64,000 nt of DNA from Lota lota (lineage: Eukaryota; Chordata; Actinopteri; Gadiformes; Lotidae): contig JACYXH010000479.1 of the NCBI GenBank assembly GCA_026745465.1, positions 293,001-357,000 of the forward strand. Reading direction: 5' to 3'. Of this stretch, positions 1 to 20,400 are shown piece by piece. The number at the start of each line of letters is the position of its first letter. The stretch's first letter is position 1. The notes under the pieces were generated by a model, which did not search any database, was not told where the DNA came from, and was given only the letters and a program-made list of their open reading frames with translations. Made by a program: the position numbers and the translations under genes.

Positions 1-100
1 CGTTCTTGTGTGGGAAGATCGACCCACCAATGACCAGGTTGTTGTCCGCACAAGCCGCTGCAAATCTTTCTCCATTTCGTTCATGGTTCCTAGTCCTCAT
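1..100 (-). mobile_element. LINE endonuclease fragment
   Basis: On the minus strand the first ~75 bases translate to a stretch containing NGERFAAACADNNLVIGGSI followed by FPHKN. This resembles the apurinic-type endonuclease domain of non-LTR retrotransposons, where a residue pattern like LVIGG(S/T)xFPH precedes the conserved catalytic region. The fragment runs off the left edge, so the element length is unknown. It lies in the intron just downstream of the last visible traf3ip2 exon. The inner boundary (~100) is approximate because a SINE-like segment follows directly. Confidence 0.6.
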
Positions 101-212
101 CTTCCCATTGCCTAACCCCCTACCTGGTCCTAATGAATGACATGCATCTTCCTGAAGGTAATTCAATTAATTTGCTAAGGATAAAAGCATCCGCCCAATG
201 ACTAAACCGAAG
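88..212 (+). mobile_element. tRNA-SINE-like tail fragment
   Basis: The segment shares blocks in the same order with 8080-8150: CCTAACCCC, then AATGAC, ACATGCAT and CCTGAAG. It ends with a GGATAAAAGCATC..TGACTAAA tail that recurs throughout the window. The tail ends about 20 bp from the traf3ip2 splice donor at 231-232. It is part of the dispersed SINE family described under 52711-52905. Confidence 0.5.
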
Positions 213-232
213 GATTTATAAGGGTGACTTAC

Positions 233-1735
233 GGCAGTCGTCGGGTAGACTGATAGTCCTCCTCTTCTTGTTGGGGTCAGAGTAGGCACCTTCTCCCGGT
301 GGAACGCCACCCAGACACAGGTGGTCCAGGTTCATCACACTCACCTGCGACAAGCACTCAGCGGGGGGTAGGGAGAACTGCGGAACGTTGACGGAGAAAC
401 TGCCCTGAGAGTTGCTGTGGCTTGCCGACTCTGCACCAGAACAAAAGCAATGAAGTTTCAACTAAATCAAATAGTTAAATACAATTTATCACCTGGGGTT
501 AATTCAAAACTAATGAGAGAGTAGTAGGCATGAGGGGACTGATCTGTTTAATCTTCAGTTGCATGTCTTTTGGTAATTTCTGTTGACCAGTTTTGTGGGT
601 ATTGCATCCAAGGTCTTACATCCTGACAGGAAACAGAGAGTGGCTGAGGTGGATTGCCGTAGGGGGGTTTCACAGCATAGAGCAACTCTCTGAATGGTCC
701 ATGTTGTACATTGTGCAGTGGCCAATCTGTGGAGTGGCCCTGGTCTGTGGACATAGACAAAGTTTGAGAGGAAGATGATCCACTTCATGTTAAGGGACAA
801 TTACCAATTTGTGTCTTTAAAGGTGGTGTTTGAATATGGGATTTGCATGACTGGGTTGTTCTTATCCCTGCCTGTCAATACAAAAGCACTTAGTAAGCAG
901 GGGAGAATATGTGTTTGAAGAAGAGAGTGTAGTGCAGTGTATTAGGCCTTGGGTATTGTATGTGTTTTAATCAAGACAGGATAATACATCAATACATTGG
1001 GATCATATAGCATTTTGATACTACAATGCTTAATAACCTCATGACATTATCTCAATGCAGAAGCCTTTTCGCCTTACTTTGTAGCGGCAGGTGGGTGTAA
1101 TAGGGAGCAGTGGGTCTGTATTCTTGGCAATCGATATCGGACCTCAGCGGTAAAGGTTGCTCCAGCTGCTCCTTGTTGTCCTGACATCGATCTCTATATT
1201 CATGCTCTCTGCTTCATAATACAACAATAAGAGCATTAGCCTGGAAGACAAGCCACTGTTGCCAACCAACATAAGGGGGAAGGCGTTTCTTCCCCCATCA
1301 TTTGTACCTCCTTGTTTCACCGGCGGCTCGCTCCGTCGCTTCGCGTTGACAGTCCGAACATCTGCACTGGTCTCTTGCGCCAAACCTCCTGTTGTGTGAG
1401 GCAGCTGTAACAGCAATAGGAACACAGTCCTCAGGGATTCGGGACTGGCTTGTCCATCCATCTCTTTCCCTCATTGGCGCTCTGTGGCGCGGTTCAAAAT
1501 GCTGAAATGGAAGATCCACCTTAGGACACCAAAGCTCTTGGTGAGGATATGGCCCGACATGAAGGTGTTGTTGACCTGTGTGGTGATGTTAACAGAATAA
1601 ATCCGAACACGGGCCAGTTAAACGCGTCGTATTGGAGTACGGACCAGCGTGCACAGTCACCCCAGGGGTCAAACAAGGCAGACCGTGTTGTGGAGACGAG
1701 CCCTTCGGTTCTTGTATCAACTCGAATTCCTCCAT
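233..1735 (-). CDS. traf3ip2: TRAF3IP2 / Act1 adaptor, N-terminal exons (partial)
   Basis: Act1 is the cytoplasmic adaptor that binds IL-17 receptors through a SEFIR domain and recruits TRAF proteins. Visible exons on the minus strand are ~1560-1735 (ATG at 1735-1733, reading MEEFELIQEPKG), 1308-1501, 1078-1208, 620-744 and 233-428. The phases of 1308-1501, 1078-1208 and 620-744 agree (2, then 1). The segment QLEQPLPLRS matches a conserved Act1 motif (QLERPLPL in human), and the last exon ends in TISLPDDCR, which aligns with the start of the SEFIR domain (human TSNLPEELRK). The SEFIR exons themselves lie beyond the left edge, so the gene is partial at its 3' end. The donor of the first exon was not resolved. 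The last acceptor must use the second AG of a CAGAG if the GTAAGA donor at 618-619 is used. Its position 3' of fyn on the same strand matches human 6q21. Family identity is fairly sure; exact N-terminal structure is not. Confidence 0.75.
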
Positions 1736-4101
1736 TTAGGTTTGCCTTCCTTTTAAACAAAGAGAAAGTATGAGAGAAAGGCAGGAAACTATAGTAGCCT
1801 ACCACAATAAACTGGATGATCACAAGAAGCTAAATAAATAGCCCACTGAATGAATGAAGAGCTCAGACAAACAAAAATTGCATTAACATATTTTCACTTT
1901 TAAAGATTTTAACAATAGTCAAATAAAAAATAACTCAAAAATAAAATACATTATACAGACCGGTACAAATGTAGGCTACAACAGCAGGCCTATTACGAAA
2001 TCATACATAATATGTCGTGATAATTTGATAATTGGTTGGCATACATACTGAGAGAGGAAGAGAGCAACAAAGCACAGCAGAGCCTACCTGTTCACCAGAC
2101 TCCCCAACACTTTGTTATGCAACTTTGCTCAATGCAAATCTTACATTTGGATAGCTCAACGTTATCCAATCAGGGACCAGAACACACCCTAGCAGTCTTT
2201 GTTTGCCAAACAGGTCAGGACTGAACAAAGTTTCTCATTCAAGGAATGCATTTTTTCCTTAACCTTCAGTTCTTCGTGATGTGTGAATCATTCACATAGT
2301 CTTTGCAGGCTGAAATGCAGGGTTAGTAAGTTTTCTAAGAATCTGTTACTTTGTGCATGACGTCTGAATACAACTTCAGGTCAGAGTAAACACACCACTA
2401 ATGCATGTCAGATAATTTGCATATAGCTGAAGTTCTGTCCTGCTTGTCTTTTTGTCTAAGGTGTTGCTCAAGGCAACAACCTGAGACACATGCTCTTGTC
2501 TTTACTCTTTATTTCACCCTTACATTTGCATCATGCAATACACTTGTATGAATTTGCATATTATTCTTGGCGTTATGTCAGCATAACTATTTTGCACACA
2601 AAGCAACACTTTTGTAGTAGTAGTAGTATATTTCATGTGTACACACGTATTTCAAATCAAATGGATCGATTGGTCAACAGAAGTGTGTGGTGGCAAGATT
2701 GTTTATTTGAAAACCAGTTGTGTACAGTAAACAGACCATAAATAATGACCAAGATGATGTCCTGTAGGCCTATATCTACTGAATTAGGAGGAGAAACTAA
2801 AAAATTATAAATGTTTACTCTAACTCGTTCATACTCAAAACATTTAATAAAAAAAAGCTACACACAAGGAACTGGTGACCTCTCTTGGAATATACCTCGT
2901 CATTCAGACAGACAGGGTTATATATACTACCTGACTGCAATTGCAATCTACCTATGCTTAACGACGTAGGCCTACATGGATGGCAAAAGAAAAGGACTTA
3001 ACTGAAACTAAACAAACACTTTTGGTCTCGTAATCAACATGTTTTTTCCCCACATACACATTGTGGAGGGACAGTTATTAGGTACGAGTCATCCTTCATT
3101 TTAGTCATGGTAACGGCAGTTGGTTTAGTTTGGCCTTAGAAGCTAAAAAACACTTGTAGGCCTATGCGTCAAAGCATAATTCTTACACATCCCGCTGCCA
3201 TACAATATTGCAACGTAGGCCTACATTTTAAACGGATCGTTTTAATAAGCAATTCAGCCGCACAATGTTTGCAAGAAGCCATAACGACCCAAAAGATAAT
3301 TTAAGCTGGCTCAAAAATGATTGGCTCAAGCACAAATACGATGGATGCCCTCCATATCAGCACAGATGCCGTACAAGTCTAGTGGAAGGAAAAGTCCTTG
3401 ATGCTATAGGCATTCAGTTAGTGTATAGAAAGCATGAAGGCATTCCCCTACATTATAAGAATATTACTAAACATAAAAAGGCAAGAACAGGCCTTGAGAA
3501 GAGGATAGCAATTGTATTAACCCGGTAAAAAAAATAATAATAACAGGGGACCCTCAAAGAATTGTTTAAGTATTGTGGTCCACAATGGCTAACGATTACA
3601 GTTCCTACAATTATGCCTATTTCACAATTTGTTAACAACTGTGAGCTTCACGCAACCCATGATTCCAAAATAACCTTTACCTTGGATCAAGAAGAATCCA
3701 CACCTTTCCGAAACATAATAAAAACAAATAAAACAAAATAAAATAACTGGGGTCAGTAAACAAGCATTCATATTTACAGTACATACAAGTTACACATCAC
3801 AATTTGTCTCATCCACACACCAATCCTTTAGAGTTCTTCAGCCATTACTGCCCACGTAGTTAGACAGCTGGCTCGGTGCACAGTATCGTCTTTAACACTT
3901 GAACTCCCAAAAGCAGACAGGAAGGGTGACAGGGTGGATATTGAGTCAGTCTTCCTCTCCTGAAGTGGCACTGCCCCCCCCCCCCAGTCCTTGTGTATGT
4001 GAAGAATGTCAAGTCTATCAAATTTCTCAATTGGTTTGCGCCCAAGAATGGGTCAGAGTTGTGGTGATTGTTTGTCTCCGCCCGGTGCTCAGGATGAGGA
4101 C

Positions 4102-4151
<50 letters not shown>

Positions 4152-4170
4152 GATGACGAGGGATAACTGC
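1736..4170. other. traf3ip2-fyn spacer and probable fyn 3' UTR
   Basis: No coding exon is recognised. The part next to the fyn stop is expected to be fyn 3' UTR. It contains a (CA)n tract (4102-4146) and a C12 run (3974-3985). Candidate minus-strand poly(A) signals are TTTAAT (ATTAAA) near 3241 and 2842 and TTTATT (AATAAA) near 2701, so the 3' end is uncertain. Four copies of TAGGCCTA lie between 2765 and 3223. The part near 1736-2000 should hold the traf3ip2 5' UTR or promoter, but I see no clear core elements. Confidence 0.45.
4102..4146. repeat. (CA)n microsatellite in fyn 3' UTR
   Basis: An (AC)n tract of about 21 units ends about 24 nt after the fyn stop codon in transcript order, so the mRNA would read (GU)n. 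Confidence 0.95.
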
Positions 4171-12841
<8,671 letters not shown>

Positions 12842-12858
<17 letters not shown>

Positions 12859-13065
12859 TCTCTACTGTCTGCCGGGAGGTCGAGAAACAATAGGAAAGAA
12901 TAGAGGAGAGGGCGAGAGAGAAAGAGCTACAAATTAGCAGGTAGCTAATATTACAATATCCTAACATTGGAAACAGCCCATTCTCTACTGTCTGCGGAGA
13001 GGTCGAGAGAAAATAGGAAACAATAGGGGACAGAGGGAGAGAGATAGTGAGAAATTAGCAGATAG

Positions 13066-13103
<38 letters not shown>

Positions 13104-13195
13104 CATTGGACAGATTTTCTCTGCCATGTACATAGAGATCAAGAGAGAACAGGATAGAGAGAGGGACTGGAATTAGCACGTAGCTAATATTATAA
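12842..13195 (-). repeat. Tandem triplication of the fyn start exon boundary
   Basis: Three tandem units begin at 12842, 12965 and 13104 with CATTGGA and each ends in ATTAGCA/CnnAGCTAATAT. The first unit is the real fyn start (acceptor, 10-nt leader, ATGGGCTGTGTCCAATGC). The second keeps a good acceptor (AG at 12993-12992) and an ATG (12981-12979) but reads M-G-C-F-Q-C-stop. The third is diverged. The (AT)n run at about 13069-13100 sits between units two and three. Confidence 0.85.
13069..13100. repeat. (AT)n microsatellite
   Basis: About 16 AT units within the second unit of the triplicated fyn start region. Confidence 0.95.
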
Positions 13196-13936
13196 CAAAC
13201 ACACCATTCCCACTGGAGGAATTACAGTTCATTATTGTATAATAATACAATAAAGCAAAGTATCCCTGAGAGTGACTTTCTCCAGTGATCCTTTTGAAAA
13301 ACCCTAACAACCTGATAAAAAAGCAGTACTTTAAAATGCTGATGCTAATCATAGAAGCGGCTGTATTTTGACTGGGTACATAGCCTAGCATGCCTTACCG
13401 TAAATACTTCAACAATGTACTTATTATGGTTGTTATTTTTGTGAAAACAAGCACCGCACAGTAGCCTGGGATATGAAACGCTAGGAAGTTTATTTTGGAC
13501 TGCTTTACGAGGAGCCACAAGCCCTTCTATAGTTCACAATGGAATTTCACCACTGCGAATTACAATGCACCACCAAACAACACACTGGGCTCAATTCTAA
13601 ATCTCGTGAGGGGGATATAGGAAGAATTTAGCCTCTAAATCTAAACTCCCTTCTATTAAAAGGACTATGGCCAATTAAAATAGCCTTTCCTTGACGTTAA
13701 AAGACCCAGTGAAAGTAATGCACATTCCAGCTTCATGTATTTGCCTATAGGCCTTGTGGAAGCCAGGAGGACTAGGCAGTTGTCAAAGGCATAGAAAGTA
13801 TTTTATTTATCAAATGCACAGTATAACACAGTATTTTATTCTGGACAATGGAATTCTTAGGACATGGCAGCAAGAACTACGTAGTAGGCATTGAAAGATT
13901 ATTATTATATATATATATATTTTTTTTAAAGAGTCA

Positions 13937-14770
13937 TCAATAAGAGCTAAAAGAGAAAGAAAAAAAAGGGTAGGAGTGCCGATGAATATGAACATTGAAT
14001 TGGGGTGAATGTCCATAGGACGTTATCAGTGCATACATTGTGATGACCAATGTGATCACTGAAATTATTGTGGCTGGTTGAGAAGCCTGATGGACCATGG
14101 GCAAAATCTGTTCCTGAGGTCTGGGAGTCCGTGCCTGAATGCTCCCGTAACGTCTACCAGACGGCAGCAATGTAAACGGTCCATTGCTTGGGTGGCTGTA
14201 GTCTTTTGTGATTTCTTTAAGGCATCCTGTGTGTGGTAGATGTGTGTGGTAGATGCCTTGCACGGAGAGGGAATGGCACGTTCCCCTGCCTTCACCGCCC
14301 TCTGGAGGGCTTTGTGATCAGCAGCCGGGTAGCTGTCATACCAGTAATACAGCCAGAGAGGATGCTCTCGATGGTGCAGCTATAGAATTTGGTGAGAGAT
14401 TTGATAGACATACCAAACTTCTTGCGTTCCCTCAGGAAGAACAGGCACTTTTGGGCAGCTTTTACTGCAGAGTCGGATTGCCTTGACCAAGTGAGGTCAT
14501 TGTTGATGAACTCTCACTGAGGAGTTTGAAGCAGAAGACTCTCTCCACTTCTGCACAATCGATGTTAATGGGAGCTTCACATCCCCCCCCCCCCCCGCAT
14601 TGCTTCCTGAAATCTCTTTAGTCTTGCATATGTTGAGAGATAAGTTATTGTCCTGGTATCATGATACCAAGAAGGTAATCACTTCTCTGTAAGCGGTCTC
14701 ATCGTTGTTGGTGATGAGACCTAGGATGGTGGTGTTGTCTGCCAACTTCTATGTATGGTGGAATGGTGCC
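13937..14770 (-). pseudogene. LINE reverse-transcriptase 3' fragment (Rex/L2/CR1-like)
   Basis: Conceptual minus-strand pieces in shifting frames contain a degraded RT catalytic box (LADNTTILGLITNNDETAYR), CQDNNLSLN-like YQDNNLSLN, CLFFLRERKKFGMSIKSL, IESILSGCIT, and LLPSGRRYGSIQARTPR. These occur in this order in the C-terminal half of fish non-LTR retrotransposon reverse transcriptases. Frameshifts, stops and the loss of YADD show it is dead. A C13 run interrupts it near 14584. It lies in the fyn 5' intron, same strand as fyn. Confidence 0.8.
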
Positions 14771-15990
14771 TAGCAAAGAGAGAGGCTTCTGACAGCACCA
14801 TTGTCTCACCTAAGCATTATATCAGCGGCCAACTCACTCACTCTGAGATAGTATGTAATTGAAAGCACACTTGTTTAAAGTCACTCCATGAATGTATGTG
14901 CATGAAGAGCTGCAGACATGGAAGCGAAAGTGGTGAACTCTTGCGTCTCGGCAGATGTCCCCACAGGGGGGACACAAAAATATACAAAATAACACCACTC
15001 TGATGTACATCCCCTTTGGCCAAGACAAGTCTTTGAGATGCAGCTGGTAGAGACACGGGCCAGGGTCATCCAGTGGTCTGCAGTACTTCATGCATGACCT
15101 GTGGTAGGATGCCATGGCGTTTAGTGTGGACTGCACCACCAAAGTAGCCCATTGGGACTTTCACGTTTCACCACTTTTAATGGTAGCTACAGCAGCAACC
15201 CAACATTAAACCATTCTGAATATAAATCTACTCAGCCCAAGTGTAAATCTTCTTCACTCTTGTTTTTAAACAGTCCTTACTTCTTCATCTGCACATCTCG
15301 ATTCCATTTGGGAATTTGTGTATAGGCCAAAACACCACATATAATGAATTCTAAATGGCTACTCAAGAGAGACCGTTATATATCAACACTGTAGAATGAG
15401 TAGCAGGAAACTGCAGTAAAAATGTTGCTGGACGGTAGACAGGGCCACGTCCTCTGAAATGGACATTCCTTTGGGCTCCGGGCTGTTTTGTGTTAACTGC
15501 CGAAGGAACGCCATCGCCTACACAGAGTGCAAACAGATGTGTCACCCGTTGCCTACCACGGGTTCCGCCAAAGCTAAGAACATGTCAACTAAATGTCTCT
15601 CAGCGTATGCCTTCGTTTTGTGCTGCTTTTATGTCAAGATCAAAAAAACGGAGACACTTGAAAATCTCAGCGACTGTTTTTAAAGCTTAATGTGGTAGCC
15701 GTGAGATAAATGAACTGAAGGGATGCACACTGAAGTCATGATCCCAATCTGAACATGAAATAAAATATATACTACATTTTGATTATCTTTCATGATGGTA
15801 ATCAGTAACAATGTTAGAGGTCTGCTCTGCAAAGGTGCCGGAGAAAGATTGGTTAGTAGCAGTCGTACACAATGTTAGCAATAGTTTTCAATGACATCTT
15901 TCATTTCATAAATTATACCGGCTATATGAAACTCACCTACTGTACACTGTAGTGTCAAGGATTCCGGGCCTTTACTCCTTCCACATTGTC
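14770..15990. other. fyn 5' intron, no feature recognised
   Basis: I see no exon, motif or repeat that I can name between the LINE fragment and the candidate microexon. Confidence 0.4.
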
Positions 15991-15998
15991 TCACTTAC

Positions 15999-16013
15999 AG
16001 TGCATGGTGGCCA
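15999..16013 (-). other. Candidate 15-nt fyn 5' microexon
   Basis: On the minus strand a strong polypyrimidine tract and CAG (ending at 16014) are followed by TGGCCACCATGCACT and then a near-perfect donor GTAAGTGAG. It lies between the candidate non-coding first exon (~20250) and the start-codon exon. Splicing to 12868 would place an ATG in the strong context GCCACCATGC upstream of and out of frame with the fyn ATG. No transcript evidence is available, so this is inference from splice signals. Confidence 0.4.
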
Positions 16014-17323
16014 CTGCAACGAGAAGAGAAAGATGGTTGTGATTCATTACTGCCAATACAAACTATTAAACCACCCAGAAGAGGAATAAATTGTCCCGGT
16101 GGCAGCATTCAAAGCATAGCCTTAACTTAAACCAAAACATGAATACAGATGCTGAGAACAAAAACCTGCTACTTTGCTAAGCAAACCTTCTTAATCTTAT
16201 CGTTCAATTTTATATTCTGAATCTTGTAGGCTGCACACCCAACTTTATAGCAGGGCTTGTATGAATGGGAGAAGAGCAGACAGAAAAAAAGCTTAAATAT
16301 AAAACATATATTTCTGCTGTGATCTTGAATTAGTTAGAAAACGAGAGTGTGCAGCGCATGCAAACTATTGACATAATGTGAAAGTTGGAGACAGACTAGA
16401 CAACCTAAGCTCTTGTAAATGCATCATTATACATCCCACTGCATCCATTCTTATAGGCGGATAGAGATTAAAACGGGAAGGCTAGGATCTCACATCATTA
16501 TATTGCCTGTGGGGGGATTATGAAAACCTTTCTGCTCTGAATGAACCGAGGCCGGCGAGCTCCATGGCTTTCAAACATCCCAGGCCATTTTGCAAGCATT
16601 AGAATCTAGGCCATCCGCCGTGTTTACATGCACTCTTCCTGGTATTATTTCTGTTTGCAGAACATTAGCCTAATCAAAATGTACATGCATCGTGATCGTG
16701 TGGGCTTGTTGTAGTAGTGAAAGTACTGAAAGTGCTACAGATGTATGTTTGAATACATCTGTATTAAAGAGATATGCCGGCCTTCACGCCCTAAGAGCTA
16801 TCCTAAACACCCCATCCAACCAGGTGAACAGATGCATCACATGACAAATATAGGTGTGCAGTTACACATGAACAAACACAATGGACTATATGGAAGAAAA
16901 AAATAGATTTTGGAGCTACAGGAGGACAGACCACTACTCTAACCACATTCCTAGGGTGGTTCGTGCACCATAAAAACACACCATCACAGACAGAGGTGGC
17001 CAGACACGTGGACCATATAAAAACACACATGCATAGTCTGCTTTTTTCTGTGACTGACCAGAGGCATTTAGGAAACACACACAAACAAACACACACACAA
17101 AAAATGGCGTTGTCAGGGATGTGAGCCTCTAGTGTCTTCCATGGCAGTGTCTTGGTGTCGCATGACCATCGAAGCCCAGACCAATACTCGTCATGCTATT
17201 TTCAGATCCAAAAGGAACAGCTTGCCTCGGAGAGGAGCATACTAGAGCGTGATGGAGAGCTAGGTCCGGTGGACGGAAGAGCACACACACACAGTTACTG
17301 TAGTGTAATGCAACATTTAACAG

Positions 17324-17429
<106 letters not shown>

Positions 17430-18889
17430 AGAAGTAATGGTCAGAAACCGTACAAGCAGGCTAAAGTAATGACCTGAAGTAAATGCCAAAACCCTTCATC
17501 TAATCTTTGTTGAGCTTGCCCTGTTCCAGATTAAGTTTGATGTCCGCCTTAATCATTTCAACATCATTTACAAAACAAAATCCTTGAATCCATTGAAAAA
17601 CAATTAATAATTAAATAAAGTCCGATTTGAAGCTACATTGGCCCCAGGGAGCACCCGGCCACAAGTAGAAATTAACTTCATTAAAATGGAGCGCTTCATT
17701 TTTGACATGATAAAGGTATTCACCTTTAAAATCGTCACTTACGGAAGAGAACAGAGCAACAATGGGATTACCTTTCTCCCCATATGGCCAGGAGATCAAT
17801 ACCAGTAAACCAAATTAAAACCATCAAACACGTTGGGGTCAAGCATTGTTACAGATGTATTCATCTGGTGTGTGTTGGTTACACCCGAACAGACATTAAG
17901 TTGGTGCTTTAGTCTGTGTGAATATATGACTTAGCATAAGACAGGGACAAGATTTGTGATTATGAAAAAGCTAATTGTTTACAATCCCACACTCATCAGA
18001 ATCACTCCTTTGACTGTCTGTAACAAACGTCCCATTTCTCTGGTCTATTGTTACTTTGCAGTTCAACATAGACAACAAAAAACACAAATCAAGGTCAACT
18101 CCTCCCTCCATGTCACTCCTACAGTAACAAAAAATCACAGGCAAACCACACATTCTGTTACAAAAGAGAGAAGAAATTAGAGAAATGAAATCACTATACA
18201 GCCATCTGATTCACAGGTTGTTTTCAAGGCTTGCATAACAGTTTAAATGCTTGCAAAGCCCACAAGTGTAGTGCCAGCAGTGAACTGACACAACAAGCGT
18301 TTCCTTATGCGTCCCATTCTCTGGTTAATTACAATATTTGCCTTGGACTTGGACAACTGAATTCATTCAGTGTATATATCGACAGCGTCACAATGGCCAC
18401 ATTTTCAACTTGACCCACAAGATTATCTCACACAATGAGATGCAGTATTGGCCTTTCAAAGCATTCTCGGTGTACTGAATGAAAGAGGCGGGTTCGAAGA
18501 AGCCCACAGCTGAGCCTCATATTTTAGCGTGGGTTAAGAAACCCGAACGTTGTTTTGGTGCCACGCTGTCCTTGACTGGAGTACGTTGAGTCATGTTGGT
18601 CGTTAAATCACTGAGCCCATTGTAAATTACTAAAGTCCATTCTGTGAATCTTGTGACTGGTTGGCTGAACATTATATAAAAAACAGGAGTGGTGTAAGGG
18701 AGGGAAAACCGCATAATCAAGAAGCAATTTTCAAAACCTTTGTTGTTTCGAGAGCTTTTTCCTCTGTACAGTAATACAGAGTATGTTAGTCCTGTCTGAA
18801 AATTTTACTTTACAAAACTGCCACTGGAAGACCATGGTGGAAGTATGAATTCAGTGGAAATTATGATGTGGTTGTATACTGTGTGTGTG

Positions 18890-18912
18890 TGAGAGAGGGA
18901 GGGAGAGGGAGG

Positions 18913-18979
<67 letters not shown>
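18890..18979. repeat. (GA)n microsatellite
   Basis: A GAGGGA-rich start leads into a long (GA)n run in the fyn 5' intron. Confidence 0.95.
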
Positions 18980-18983
<4 letters not shown>

Positions 18984-19076
18984 GAAGGTCTTTGGTATAC
19001 CAAATAATGCTTGGGACAATGGAAAGAGAAAAGTGACTGGTGAATAATTGTTTTGGGCTCCAGCCATTGGTCATTT

Positions 19077-19200
<124 letters not shown>

Positions 19201-20249
19201 ATCCAACACCCAGAATGGACTGCCTTGACACATTTCAACCAACATCCTATTGCTAAAATACACACATGGATATAGCCATTTTTGAATTAGCGACATGCTG
19301 AATCGGACACATTCATAACCTTGGCTCATTCCACCAGTAGGCTATGTATCGATATTCCTTCAAAGTATACCGTTTAACAGCAGCGGCCTACATTACCATG
19401 AGGCCAAAATAAACATGGTTGGTGGAGCAGGCTATGCAAAGTATTTCATTGCCAGTCCTGTGGATTTGATAAATATCAAGCTAGCAAATATCACACATCA
19501 AGGACAAATGGATGAAGTGCTCGCCTCGGGGAGGGCGATTCGTTTATTTACAAAGCAACAGAATACTGGGCGAGATAGGTCTGTTGTGCAGCCTTCACTC
19601 ATGGCCTAAAAGAATAGTAGCAGTAGTCTAACTGAAACGTTTTATAGCGAAATAGTCCTGCTCGATTAACCGTCAGATTCTGTAGGATAAAAAAAGGAGT
19701 GATGGGCCTACATAAATACATAATTTAGTAACGGTTTTTAAACTAGAGGAGTGGCTACCACCGAGGACATGTGTCAAGAGTCTGTGGTAGTAGTTATAAT
19801 TAGATGCTTAATTGTGTAACGTTAGCCATGCAAAGGGCTGGAGGCATATCGAAATTGTTTTTTTTTAATTATAAAACCAATCGGATGCTTTGACGGCGTT
19901 ACGTTGGTGTCTGTTCCACTATGGTAAGCTTTTCTGCAGCGCATTCATCCCTGCGGCTGCAACGAAAGAGCCCCGTCCGTCACCACATCAATTCAAAACA
20001 TTCAGAAAAAAAAAACACCGCGTAGGGGAGCAAATCAGTTTTCTAGTCTGTTAGGCCGGTTAACCGATGCCTACGTGATTTTCAAACGAATGTCAAATAA
20101 CTTGGTTAAAACGAGTGAAACACTGAGACATAGCACTGTTATTTCTCTTCCTCCGAGAAACATAGCCTATTCATTGGGCAATCTATACAGCGCTAAAGGG
20201 ACAATGCGGGTGCAACAAAAATGAATATTCAACACAAATACGTCCTTAC

Positions 20250-20400
20250 CAGTGACACGGCGGGCTAATCCATCGGGTTTCCCAAAATGAGGTTGGTAGG
20301 AAATGCATCGATGTATTTTCTTCTCTGAGTTAGCGATTTTTACATTGAGAAAATAACAGTGGCATGCCCGACCCCCAGTCGCCGTGCGTACAGATGATGA
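20250..20400 (-). other. fyn: Candidate non-coding first exon of fyn
   Basis: A consensus donor (CACTG|GTAAGG, GT at 20249-20248) ends a GC-richer block on the minus strand. CCAAT boxes lie just upstream in transcript direction: CCAAT on the minus strand at 20446-20442 and on the plus strand at 20459-20463. This fits a TATA-less promoter and 5' UTR exon serving fyn. The 5' end is approximate. Confidence 0.45.
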
